Source: Clostridiaceae bacterium
GTDB lineage: Bacteria; Bacillota; Clostridia; Lachnospirales; Lachnospiraceae
Assembly (NCBI GenBank): GCA_009911065.1
Contig: QXWR01000021.1
Location: forward strand, 1-64,000
Direction of reading: 5' to 3'
DNA length: 64,000 nt
The notes beneath the pieces were generated by a model, which saw only the letters and a list, made by a program, of their open reading frames with translations, did not search any database and was not told the origin of the DNA. The position numbers and the translations under genes were made by a program. This document shows positions 24,276 through 32,356 of the stretch, one piece after another; position 1 is the first letter of the stretch; each line of letters begins with the position of its first letter.

Positions 24276-25271
24276 ATGAGAGACTGGCAGGAAATGACAA
24301 AAGAGACAGTGAAAGGAAACTATGAGAACAGGCAGGGGAAGAAGGAAGGGACAAGAAGAAAAATAGATGCGCATCTTCATCTGGCCCAGGTGGTGGCCGG
24401 ATACTGCAGACGGGGCGAGCTTCGGGCAGTGGGAGGCGGAAAGGCTATGTGGGGAAACGGGGAGATTTTTCAGTTGTTTCCGCCGGAATTTGGCGATCTG
24501 TGTTTTACTGCAGAACGGGCCCTTGAGATTATGGAAGAAAACCAGGTGGAAAAAGCAGTGCTGATGCAGGGGAGCATGTATGGATTTCAAAATCAGTATC
24601 ATATTCAAGTGATGAAAAAGTATCCAGACCGGTTTTGCCCTTCCTGTACGGTGGACCCTTTTATGACCCATTATCTGGAAACTCTGAAATTTTATCTGAA
24701 AGAACAGAAATTCCGTGCGGTTAAGTTTGAGGTAAGCTCTGGAGGCGGACTTATGGGGTGTCACGATCCGTTTCATCTGGCAGGAGAGCGGATGATGGAA
24801 ATTTATCGTCTGATTGAAAGCTGTCAGGGAGTGGTTGCATTGGATGTGGGGGATATTTCCATGCCAAGCCATCAGCCTCAGGCTCTTGCAAAAATCGCCG
24901 GAAAATGTCCGGGACTGAAACTGGTGATCTGTCATTTACTGGCTCCGGTGAGAGGACGGCAAAAGGAGTGGAGAGAAAGTCTGGAGCTTTTGAATCAGGA
25001 AAATGTATGGTTTGACATTGCCGCTCTGCCAAAGATTATGGAGCCAGATTCCTATCCTTATCCGGAAACCATGGAATATCTGGCTAGAGCAAAGGAGATT
25101 TTGGGCGCGGAGAAGCTTCTGTGGGGTACGGATGCCCCTTATGCAGCAGTCAGGGACAGTTACGGACATCTGTGTGATTATCTGGAGAAAAGCGATCTGT
25201 TTACAGAGGAGGAACTGGAAAAGGTGTATTATCACAATAGTCAGAAGGTGTATTTTTCTTTCCAAGCATAA
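24276..25271 (+). CDS. Amidohydrolase-2 family metal-dependent hydrolase
   Basis: The 331-residue protein has a TIM-barrel amidohydrolase pattern: RRKIDAHLHL (metal ligands), AVKFEVSSGGG, LKLVICHLLAP and LLWGTDAPYAAV with the closing Asp. Relatives hydrolyse or decarboxylate aromatic acids, lactones or cyclic amides. It follows the importer on the same strand, so it probably acts on the imported compound. ATG 24276 has only a weak ribosome site; a start within the first 29 residues cannot be excluded because the conserved domain begins at RRKIDAH (residue 27). Confidence 0.85.
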   Translation: MRDWQEMTKETVKGNYENRQGKKEGTRRKIDAHLHLAQVVAGYCRRGELRAVGGGKAMWGNGEIFQLFPPEFGDLCFTAERALEIMEENQVEKAVLMQGSMYGFQNQYHIQVMKKYPDRFCPSCTVDPFMTHYLETLKFYLKEQKFRAVKFEVSSGGGLMGCHDPFHLAGERMMEIYRLIESCQGVVALDVGDISMPSHQPQALAKIAGKCPGLKLVICHLLAPVRGRQKEWRESLELLNQENVWFDIAALPKIMEPDSYPYPETMEYLARAKEILGAEKLLWGTDAPYAAVRDSYGHLCDYLEKSDLFTEEELEKVYYHNSQKVYFSFQA

Positions 25272-25406
25272 TGTTTGATGTTTACGGGATGATTACTTTT
25301 CTGTTACAGTTGGCAAAATGGAGTTGGCAGGGCGGGGAGAACAATAATGCTTTTATCTTAGAAAGGAAGGCAGAAAAAGAAAGTGCTGTAAAATTGGCTC
25401 TGTTTA

Positions 25407-25415
25407 TGGTATAAT
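25407..25415 (+). promoter_or_regulatory. Extended -10 promoter
   Basis: TGG followed by TATAAT (25410-25415) forms an extended -10 element about 70 bases before the next gene. The -35 region is poor. Confidence 0.45.
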
Positions 25416-25487
25416 TTTTGTCTGGAAGACGGGAAGAATGGATTTTGCAAAACCGTAATTGAGAATCCAGATAAGAGGAGGTATCGT

Positions 25488-25877
25488 ATGAGCCAAAAGG
25501 AAGAAAGAAAGACTACTACAGATGTGCTTTTTGAAAAGACAGACTGCAATATGGAACGGAATATAAGGACTCAGGAAATTGACAAAATGGCGTCATCCTG
25601 GGAGATGGTGGAGGAATGTCTCCTGGAGATGTTTTTAGATGACAATGAGTTTGTGACTTTGACCATTCAGGAAATTCATCACAACATTCGGTTTATCCAG
25701 GCGTGTCAGGGAAAGGATGGGATTGTGGTGCAGCTGGGGATTGAGGAAGGAGAAAAGGTGCGGCTGGTAGAAAAAGAATGTATGGAAGATGAGTGTATGG
25801 ATATTTTTTATGAGTTTTACAATTCTACTTATGTGAAAGAGGTAGAGACGTATCATCCGGTGGAATTTTTTGTGTAG
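25488..25877 (+). CDS. Hypothetical acidic protein, 129 residues
   Basis: I do not recognise the family. ATG 25488 follows AAGAGGAGG. The N-terminal 30 residues are hydrophilic, then a mixed region (VEECLLEMFLDDNEFVTLTIQEIHHNIRFIQACQGKDGIVVQLGIEEGEKVRLVEKECMEDECMDIFYEFYNSTYV) looks like a compact alpha/beta domain. It is strongly acidic and cytoplasmic. A bidirectional terminator separates it from the MATE exporter, so it appears monocistronic. Confidence 0.7.
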   Translation: MSQKEERKTTTDVLFEKTDCNMERNIRTQEIDKMASSWEMVEECLLEMFLDDNEFVTLTIQEIHHNIRFIQACQGKDGIVVQLGIEEGEKVRLVEKECMEDECMDIFYEFYNSTYVKEVETYHPVEFFV

Positions 25878-25900
25878 GCGAAAGTTTTGCAGACATAAAA

Positions 25901-25947
25901 AACAGAGGTTTGTTTCTTGACGAAATCTGGAAACAAACCTCTGTTTT
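25901..25947. terminator. Bidirectional terminator between convergent genes
   Basis: AACAGAGGTTTGTTTC (25901-25916) pairs perfectly with GAAACAAACCTCTGTT (25930-25945). A T run follows to the right and an A run precedes it on the left, serving both convergent genes. Confidence 0.85.
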
Positions 25948-26008
25948 TTGCTGTTATTATTTTTTGAGACAATGCATCTTTTTGCCTGTCTGCGGGGAAA
26001 AGGATTTT

Positions 26009-27379
26009 CTATTCTCCCAAATGCCGGATTTTTTTCTTATAAATCCGGACAAACAGAGCCGTAGTCATGGCAACGGATATTATCTCTGCCAGAGGGAAGG
26101 CATACCACACTGCATGAAGACCAAACAGTCTGGCAAATAAGTAGGCCAGAGGCAGCAGACACAAAAGCTGTCTGGCCACAGAGGTAAGGAGGCTGTACAC
26201 ACCGTTTCCAAGGGCCTGGAATACAGATCCTACAATAATACAGTACCCAGCAAAAAGGAAGCTAAGGCTGATGATTCTCAATGCAGGAATACCGATTTCC
26301 AGCATGTGCTCCGAAGCGTCAAACATCAGCAGCATCCGGTCAGGGAAAAGCTGGAATAAAGCAAGACCTGCCAGCATAATTGAGACTGCAATAAAAATAC
26401 TGAAAGTGGCTGTCTCCATGATTCTCTTCTTGCTGCGGGCGCCGTAATTGTAGGCAATAATGGGAATCATACCATTGTTCAGTCCAAAAATAGGCATAAA
26501 AATAAAGCTTTGCAGTTTAAAATAGACGCCCAGGACTGTAACTGCCGTTGTGGAGAAAGCAGCCAGAATCAAATTCAGGAAATAGGTCATAACCGAGCCA
26601 ATGGACTGCATGATAATGGAGGGAACGCCCACCGCATAGATGATCTTAATAATCTGCAAGTTTGGGGTAAATCCCTTCATACTGATGCTGACGTCGGTGT
26701 TTTTCCACAGATTGAAAATCAGGGAAAGGGTCATGGCCAGAATCTGTCCGGCTACAGTTGCAATGGCAGCTCCCCGGATTCCCAGCGCCGGAAAGCCATA
26801 AAGGCCAAAAATTAGAATCGGGTCCAGAACAATGTTGGTAATGGCGCCGATTCCCTGTGAGTACATATTGTAGATGGTCCGTCCAGTAGACTGAAGAATC
26901 CGTTCAAATACAATCTCCAGAAAAATACCAAAGGAAAAGATCAGGCAGATGGATAAATACTGCACTCCGTACTCAATAATTGTGGCATCGTCCGTCTGGC
27001 TGGCAAAATACAGCCGGGAACCAAAGATGCCAAAAAGTCCAAAACAGACAGCGCCTAAAATGGCAAGAAAAATACCGTTGACTGCAGCCTTCTGGGCGTC
27101 TTCCCGGTTTCCTGCTCCAAGAGAGCGGGACAAAAGGGCATTGACGCCCACGCAGGTTCCGGCAGAAACTGCGATCAGAAGATTTTGAATGGGAAAGGCC
27201 ATGGACACAGCGGTCAGCGCCCGTTCTTCCAGCTTTGCCACGAATATACTGTCAATAATATTGTACATGGCCTGAACCAGCATGGAAAGAATCATAGGCA
27301 GGGACATGGTCAGCAGAAGCGGTTTAATGGGCATAGTTCCCATTTTGTTCTGTTCTGGCTTTGTGGTAGCTTCCGACAT
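26009..27379 (-). CDS. MATE-family efflux transporter
   Basis: The 456-residue protein has about 12 membrane helices in two related halves. It contains MATE marks such as PIKPLLLTMSLPMILSMLVQAMYNIIDSIFVAKLEERALTAVSMAFPIQN and SAGTCVGVNALLSRSLGAGN. It would export drugs or cationic metabolites using an ion gradient. GAAAGGAG precedes ATG 27379. Catabolite-type cre-like sites lie in its upstream region. Confidence 0.93.
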   Translation of the reverse strand: MSEATTKPEQNKMGTMPIKPLLLTMSLPMILSMLVQAMYNIIDSIFVAKLEERALTAVSMAFPIQNLLIAVSAGTCVGVNALLSRSLGAGNREDAQKAAVNGIFLAILGAVCFGLFGIFGSRLYFASQTDDATIIEYGVQYLSICLIFSFGIFLEIVFERILQSTGRTIYNMYSQGIGAITNIVLDPILIFGLYGFPALGIRGAAIATVAGQILAMTLSLIFNLWKNTDVSISMKGFTPNLQIIKIIYAVGVPSIIMQSIGSVMTYFLNLILAAFSTTAVTVLGVYFKLQSFIFMPIFGLNNGMIPIIAYNYGARSKKRIMETATFSIFIAVSIMLAGLALFQLFPDRMLLMFDASEHMLEIGIPALRIISLSFLFAGYCIIVGSVFQALGNGVYSLLTSVARQLLCLLPLAYLFARLFGLHAVWYAFPLAEIISVAMTTALFVRIYKKKIRHLGE

Positions 27380-27406
27380 AAAAGTCTCCTTTCAGAATGT
27401 ATTTTC

Positions 27407-27434
27407 AAAAACGCTTTCGTGCAAACGCTTTTGT
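27407..27434 (-). promoter_or_regulatory. Two cre/LacI-like half-operator repeats upstream of the MATE gene
   Basis: On the minus strand CAAAAGCGTTTGCA and CGAAAGCGTTTTTG lie in tandem. The first matches 12 of 14 positions of the CcpA cre consensus by my count. They could bind CcpA or another LacI-type repressor. Confidence 0.4.
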
Positions 27435-27595
27435 GCGTATGTACCATTCTACACTTGATAAAATTGATTGTCAATCGGTTTCCAAAAGGATGGAACATTG
27501 TTATATAAATCACATACAAGAATGATTGATTTTCAAGTTTACAACTGAACCAATACTTGGTAGAATAGACACAAAAGAGACAAAAGAAGAAGGAT

Positions 27596-28363
27596 ATGGG
27601 AGGAAAGCAGAAAGAAAAGAGGGATTTTGTGAAAAGTAAGTGGATGAAGCTGGGAGCATTTAACTTATGGATTGTGTTTCTGGCTGTGTGTTTGTATTCT
27701 CCGGGTCTGATCGGTTTGTCTCCGGCCCATGAAAATATTCTGATTGCTGCCAGTTCCATTACGACCGGAGTGATGTTGACGCTGATATTTCTCATGGTCA
27801 ACTGGTATCTGTTAGCAGGGAAGAAGACGGAGCTGATTCAAATGGGAGATGAAAATTTGAAAGAAAAGGTAGTGGAAGTGATGAGAAGACGAACAAAAAA
27901 CAAAGATTTAGACGAGATTGGAAAAGTTACAGTAGCACAGTTGGAACGGACTGAAGTGGTTAAGAAGAATTTTCAAAAACTAGTAAAGCGAAGATTTAAG
28001 TCAGGAACTTTAAGTTATAAGAAGTTTATGGGAGCTGTGGAGAAGGCAGACTATGCTATGCTAACCGGATATGTTAAGATGACCGCCAAGGCTATGGTTA
28101 TAGATGAGCCTGAGTATGTCAAATTCTCCTTAGAGGAATACCAAAATGACGTGATTTTAGATGACATTGAGGAGGAAAAGAAAAAACTGTATCACAAGAG
28201 TCTGGAAAGTATGCGGGACATATTGAGGGAAAATGAAAAAATACTCCTTAGGCTGGATCATTTGATGCTGGAGATTGCAGACACAGATTATTCAGAACAA
28301 AATGTGGACGATGCAGTGGAAGAGATCAACAACCTGATTACGCAGCTTGAATTTTATTGTTAG
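27596..28363 (+). CDS. Membrane-anchored helical protein of the VWA-TelA cluster
   Basis: I do not recognise a named family. The 255-residue protein has two N-terminal membrane segments (about residues 20-40 and 48-72: NLWIVFLAVCLYSPG; ILIAASSITTGVMLTLIFLMVNWYLL). A long charged helical cytoplasmic part follows, rich in Lys and Glu, likely a coiled coil. The VWA protein starts 14 bases after its stop and TelA follows, so the three probably form one unit. The ORF begins at 27596; GTG or ATG codons slightly downstream (ATG 27644) are alternative starts. Confidence 0.75.
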   Translation: MGGKQKEKRDFVKSKWMKLGAFNLWIVFLAVCLYSPGLIGLSPAHENILIAASSITTGVMLTLIFLMVNWYLLAGKKTELIQMGDENLKEKVVEVMRRRTKNKDLDEIGKVTVAQLERTEVVKKNFQKLVKRRFKSGTLSYKKFMGAVEKADYAMLTGYVKMTAKAMVIDEPEYVKFSLEEYQNDVILDDIEEEKKKLYHKSLESMRDILRENEKILLRLDHLMLEIADTDYSEQNVDDAVEEINNLITQLEFYC

Positions 28364-28376
28364 AAAGGAGATTTTT

Positions 28377-30062
28377 ATGAAAAACAGTCAGAAGTCTATA
28401 CTTGCCATAGGCGGAATCGGAATCCTTGTCTTTGTGTCTGCTTTTGGGGGAATTTTCCTTACAAGGAACTTAGGAAAAACAGCAAAGACCGTCAATATGG
28501 AAGAAGCTTCTGCTGTCATTGAGCGATATGCAAAAAAAATCGGGGCCACACAGGCTGAGGTGATTAAATCTGCGGTGGAGCTGGCTGATACCCAGGTGGA
28601 TGAGCTGCCAGACATTGATAAGAACGAAGTGACAATCCAGCCTGTGACAAAATTGTACGCTGAAATTTTTTCCACTTATGAGAAATGCGGAAAAGGAAAA
28701 AACGGTTGGATGAATGAAGTGGCAGAGAAGTTTAATCAGGCGGGATATGAGGTGGACGGACAGCCAGTGTCTGTGATGATTCGAAATGTGGCTTCTGGAC
28801 TTGGCATGGATTATATCAGCACTGGAAAGTATGTTCCTGACGGGTATTCTCCCTCCAACGATTTTTGGGGCAAAATGCTTTTGGCAGACGGTATTTTCAT
28901 GGAGGAGATCAGCAGCGGTCTGGTCAATAACACGGCTGGGATTCTCCTTTCCAAAGACACCCAGGAAAAACTGACAAAACGGTATGGTTCCATCAACTTA
29001 AAGACCATTGTGGAGGCAACGGCAGGGGGAGAGTTTGCCATGGGTTACACAAACCCCAATGCTTCGGCCACGGGCCTTAACTTTCTGATCTCCACCTTAC
29101 AGACCTACAATGCCAAAGAACCTTTGAGCGAAGAGTCCGTTGAGGGATTTCAGGCGTTTCAGACCAATGTTCCTTTTGTGGCTTATACGACTGAGCAGAT
29201 GTCCAAGGCAGCGGAAACCGGATCTTTAGACGGATTTATTATGGAGTATCAGACCTATATTAACGACCCAGGACTGACCCGGAAGTATCAGTTTACTCCT
29301 TTTGGCTTTCTCCACACCAATCCTTTGTACACCACAAGGGATACCGATGTAAGAAAAAAGGAGATTTTGAAGCTTTTTTCAGAATTTTCCGCAAATGAGG
29401 AGAATCAAAGGTTAGCGGCAGAGTACGGATTTAATGCGGATTTGAATTACATTGTAGAGCAGGCAGAGGTGGATGGAGACACCCTTTTAAGCGCTCAGGA
29501 GCTGTGGAAGAAGGAGAAGGACAGCGGGAAACCGATTTTAGCTGTGTTTGTGGCTGACGTGTCCGGTTCCATGGATGGAGAGCCGTTAAATTCCTTAAAG
29601 ACCTCTTTGATTAACGGAATGAAATACATTAACACCAACAATTACATTGGTCTGGTTTCTTATTCGGATGAGGTGGTCATTCATGTGCCGGTGGGGGAAT
29701 TTAATTTGAATCATCAGTCTGCTTTTAAGGGAGCAGTGGAAAATTTGAGCGCAGCCGGAGGAACTGCTACCTTTGACGGGATTATTGTTGCGGCGGATAT
29801 GTTGATTCAGGCCAAGGAACAGTATCCAGATGCAAAGCTTATGATGTTTGTCCTGTCAGACGGGGAGACCAACCGGGGGTATTCTTTAAAAGATATTCAA
29901 AATCCTATAGATGCCCTTAACATTCCCATTTATACCATTGGGTATAATGCGGATCTTCCGGCCCTTGAGAGTATTTCTGCCATTAATGAGGCGGCAAGCA
30001 TCAATGCAGATTCTGACGATGTGATTTACAAGCTGAAAAATCTGTTTAATTCCAGTTTATAA
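28377..30062 (+). CDS. VWA-domain protein with solute-binding-like ectodomain
   Basis: The 561-residue protein has one N-terminal membrane anchor (ILAIGGIGILVFVSAFGGIFLT), so the rest is likely extracellular. Residues about 50-370 resemble a periplasmic binding protein type II fold, the form seen in extracellular solute-binding/VWA proteins. The VWA domain begins near residue 388 with the metal-site motif DVSGSMDG (Asp394, Ser396, Ser398), continuing with GGTATFDG and VLSDGETNRG, so metal binding looks intact. AAAGGAG precedes ATG 28377. With TelA and the membrane protein it may form a surface stress or adhesion complex. Confidence 0.85.
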   Translation: MKNSQKSILAIGGIGILVFVSAFGGIFLTRNLGKTAKTVNMEEASAVIERYAKKIGATQAEVIKSAVELADTQVDELPDIDKNEVTIQPVTKLYAEIFSTYEKCGKGKNGWMNEVAEKFNQAGYEVDGQPVSVMIRNVASGLGMDYISTGKYVPDGYSPSNDFWGKMLLADGIFMEEISSGLVNNTAGILLSKDTQEKLTKRYGSINLKTIVEATAGGEFAMGYTNPNASATGLNFLISTLQTYNAKEPLSEESVEGFQAFQTNVPFVAYTTEQMSKAAETGSLDGFIMEYQTYINDPGLTRKYQFTPFGFLHTNPLYTTRDTDVRKKEILKLFSEFSANEENQRLAAEYGFNADLNYIVEQAEVDGDTLLSAQELWKKEKDSGKPILAVFVADVSGSMDGEPLNSLKTSLINGMKYINTNNYIGLVSYSDEVVIHVPVGEFNLNHQSAFKGAVENLSAAGGTATFDGIIVAADMLIQAKEQYPDAKLMMFVLSDGETNRGYSLKDIQNPIDALNIPIYTIGYNADLPALESISAINEAASINADSDDVIYKLKNLFNSSL

Positions 30063-30156
30063 ACAGGGGGCAGTAAAATTTAACCGGCGTGCAGATGAAA
30101 GACAACCATTTGACCGTCTGATGTGACAGGGCAAATGGGCCAGAAAGGGGAGAAAT

Positions 30157-31314
30157 ATGGCGTTTACATTAGATATTCCGCAAAAGGAAGAAATAAAAAA
30201 GGTGGTGGAGGAGCAGGTTTCCCTGGACACGGAGACCACTTTGATGATTTCGGACGCTTCCAAGGAGAAGGGCCAGGAAATTCTGAAAGCGGATTACACC
30301 GACTTTGCAGAGCGAAAGGAATTGACAAAGGCCATTGAGGAGTTTGGCACAGATGTGGTGAAACAGTCTGCAAATAAAAATACCCTGATGAAAAACCGGC
30401 TGGGAGATTTGTCAAAAGCAGGAGGGGAGGCCGGGGAAGTGGCAAGAGGGCTGGCCCGATTGTCGGATCAGATGAAGGATTTGGACCCGTCGGGAATTGA
30501 TTTTCTCCGATCTGGTCCCCTGGGAAAGTTATTCAGCCCGGTCCGCGCCTATTTTAACAAATATAAAGCGGCGGATACCGTGATTGGGGAAATTATAGAT
30601 TCTCTCAACACAGGGGTAAAGGTATTAAGAGATGACAATACCACTTTGGAAATTGAGCAGGCTTCCATGCGGGATTTGACAAAACAGCTGAATCAGAAAA
30701 TCCTTTTGGGAGAAGAGCTGGACGTGTATTTGACGGCGCAGATTGAACATCAAAAGGTGGTCAACAAAGACCCGGAAAAGATTCAATTTCTGGAGGAGGA
30801 GATCTTGTTTCCTTTAAGGCAGCGGATGTTGGATTTTCATCAGATGCTTGCTGTGAACCAGAACGGCATCATTGCCATGGAAGTGATTCGAAAAAATAAT
30901 TATGAGCTGATTCGTTCGGTAAACCGTGCCCAGACGGTGACCATTGCCGCCTTAAACGTGGCAGTGACCGTGGCAGGAGCTTTGTACAATCAGAAAATTG
31001 TCTTAGAGAAGGTGAAGGCCCTTAACCAGGCTACCAACAATATGATCGCCTCCACTTCTCGGATGTTAAATACCCAGGGGACGGAGATTCAAAAGCAGGC
31101 CATGGACACCAACATTCAGGTGGAGACGTTAAAGGAGGCTTTCCGGGAGACGTTGGAAGCGTTGGATTCGATTAGTCAGTACAAACAGAAGGCTCTGCCT
31201 TTGATGAAAAATACCATCACAGAGTTTCGGGAACTGGCAGATGAGGGGGAGCAGGTGATTCAAAATATGGAAGAGTCGGAGATTATGCGGAGACGGCCAG
31301 GAGAAGGTGAGTAG
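30157..31314 (+). CDS. telA: TelA/KlaA-family toxic anion resistance protein
   Basis: The 385-residue protein matches the TelA family: LADYTDFAERKELTKAIEEFGTDVVKQSANKN-like N-terminal region and SGIDFLRSGPLGKLFSPVRAYFNKYKAADTVIGEIIDSLNTGVKVLRDDNTTLEIEQASMR. It is largely helical without membrane spans. TelA was named for tellurite resistance, but most homologues act in poorly defined envelope or antimicrobial stress responses. GGGGAG precedes ATG 30157. It ends the cluster that begins with the membrane protein at 27596. Confidence 0.92.
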   Translation: MAFTLDIPQKEEIKKVVEEQVSLDTETTLMISDASKEKGQEILKADYTDFAERKELTKAIEEFGTDVVKQSANKNTLMKNRLGDLSKAGGEAGEVARGLARLSDQMKDLDPSGIDFLRSGPLGKLFSPVRAYFNKYKAADTVIGEIIDSLNTGVKVLRDDNTTLEIEQASMRDLTKQLNQKILLGEELDVYLTAQIEHQKVVNKDPEKIQFLEEEILFPLRQRMLDFHQMLAVNQNGIIAMEVIRKNNYELIRSVNRAQTVTIAALNVAVTVAGALYNQKIVLEKVKALNQATNNMIASTSRMLNTQGTEIQKQAMDTNIQVETLKEAFRETLEALDSISQYKQKALPLMKNTITEFRELADEGEQVIQNMEESEIMRRRPGEGE

Positions 31315-31352
31315 GGGAATTTTACATCGTTAGGAAAGGAAAGAATCCGGGG

Positions 31353-31381
31353 TTGCTATTCTTGAAAAGTAGTGTTAGAAT
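31353..31381 (+). promoter_or_regulatory. Promoter of yebC
   Basis: TTGCTA (31353-31358) and TAGAAT (31376-31381) with a 17-base spacer, about 50 bases before the yebC start. Confidence 0.55.
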
Positions 31382-31431
31382 AGGTTTGTATTTGATCAAG
31401 AAGGACGAGAAGATAAGGAGAATTAGCTTTT

Positions 31432-32160
31432 ATGTCAGGACATTCTAAGTTTGCCAATATTAAGCACAAAAAAGAGAAGAATGACGCTGCCAAAGGCAAG
31501 GTTTTTACTGTCATCGGAAGAGAGCTGGCAGTGGCGGTGAAGGAGGGCGGTCCGGACCCGGCTAACAACAGTAAGCTTCGGGATGTAATCGCCAAGGCCA
31601 AGGCCAACAATATGCCAAATGATACCATTGACCGGGGGATTAAGAAGGCGGCTGGAGATGCTGGTTCAGTGAATTATGAACTGCTGACTTATGAGGGATA
31701 CGGGCCAAACGGAGTTGCCATTATTGTGGATGCTCTGACGGACAACAAGAACCGTACTGCAGCCAATGTGAGAAGTGCATTTACAAAAGGCAACGGCAAT
31801 GTGGGAACTCAGGGCAGTGTGTCTTTTATGTTTGATAAGAAGGGGCAGATCATTATCGGCAAAGAAGATTGTGAGATGGACCCGGATGAGTTGATGATGA
31901 TGGCCTTGGATGCAGGGGCAGAGGATTTTGCGGAAGAGGAAGACAGCTTTGAAGTGATCACGGCTCCAGAAGATTTCAGTCAGGTTCGGGAGACTTTGGA
32001 GAAGGCAGGGATTGAGATGCTGGAAGCAGATGTGACGATGATTCCTCAGACCTGGGTGGAGCTTACGGCAGAGGAAGATATTAAGCGGATGAACCGGCTT
32101 TTGGATTTGTTGGATGCAGATGATGACGTACAAGCGGTATATCATAACTGGGATGAATAA
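31432..32160 (+). CDS. yebC: YebC/PmpR-family protein
   Basis: The 242-residue protein starts [39 protein letters not shown], the family signature, and is full length. YebC-type proteins are reported as transcription regulators and more recently as factors that help ribosomes on difficult sequences such as polyproline. The latter is interesting because the nearby collagen-like gene encodes long PPx runs. AAGGAG precedes ATG 31432, and a hairpin terminator follows. Confidence 0.95.
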   Translation: MSGHSKFANIKHKKEKNDAAKGKVFTVIGRELAVAVKEGGPDPANNSKLRDVIAKAKANNMPNDTIDRGIKKAAGDAGSVNYELLTYEGYGPNGVAIIVDALTDNKNRTAANVRSAFTKGNGNVGTQGSVSFMFDKKGQIIIGKEDCEMDPDELMMMALDAGAEDFAEEEDSFEVITAPEDFSQVRETLEKAGIEMLEADVTMIPQTWVELTAEEDIKRMNRLLDLLDADDDVQAVYHNWDE

Positions 32161-32223
32161 GAATTTGGTGCCGGTTAAAACAGTCTGGTGCGCTTTTAGG
32201 CAGGGGTCTGTTGTTTGAAACAG

Positions 32224-32268
32224 AAACAGGAAGGATTTGAAGCGCAGCTTCAGTCGTTCCTGTTTTTT
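32224..32268 (+). terminator. Intrinsic terminator after yebC
   Basis: AACAGGAA (32225-32232) pairs with TTCCTGTT (32257-32264) with an inner TGAAGC/GCTTCA stem. Six T follow the stem. Confidence 0.8.
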
Positions 32269-32356
32269 GTGACGGTTCAGACGACAACCCTGCCTGTTTT
32301 CTGTCAGGAAACAAACAGCAGAGAAAAGGATTTGGAAATAAGGAGAGTTATGAAGT

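Noticed and set aside
24055-24279. Open frame of 74 codons between the second permease and the amidohydrolase
   Set aside because: It starts inside the permease gene in another frame, has no ribosome site, and the protein looks random and basic.
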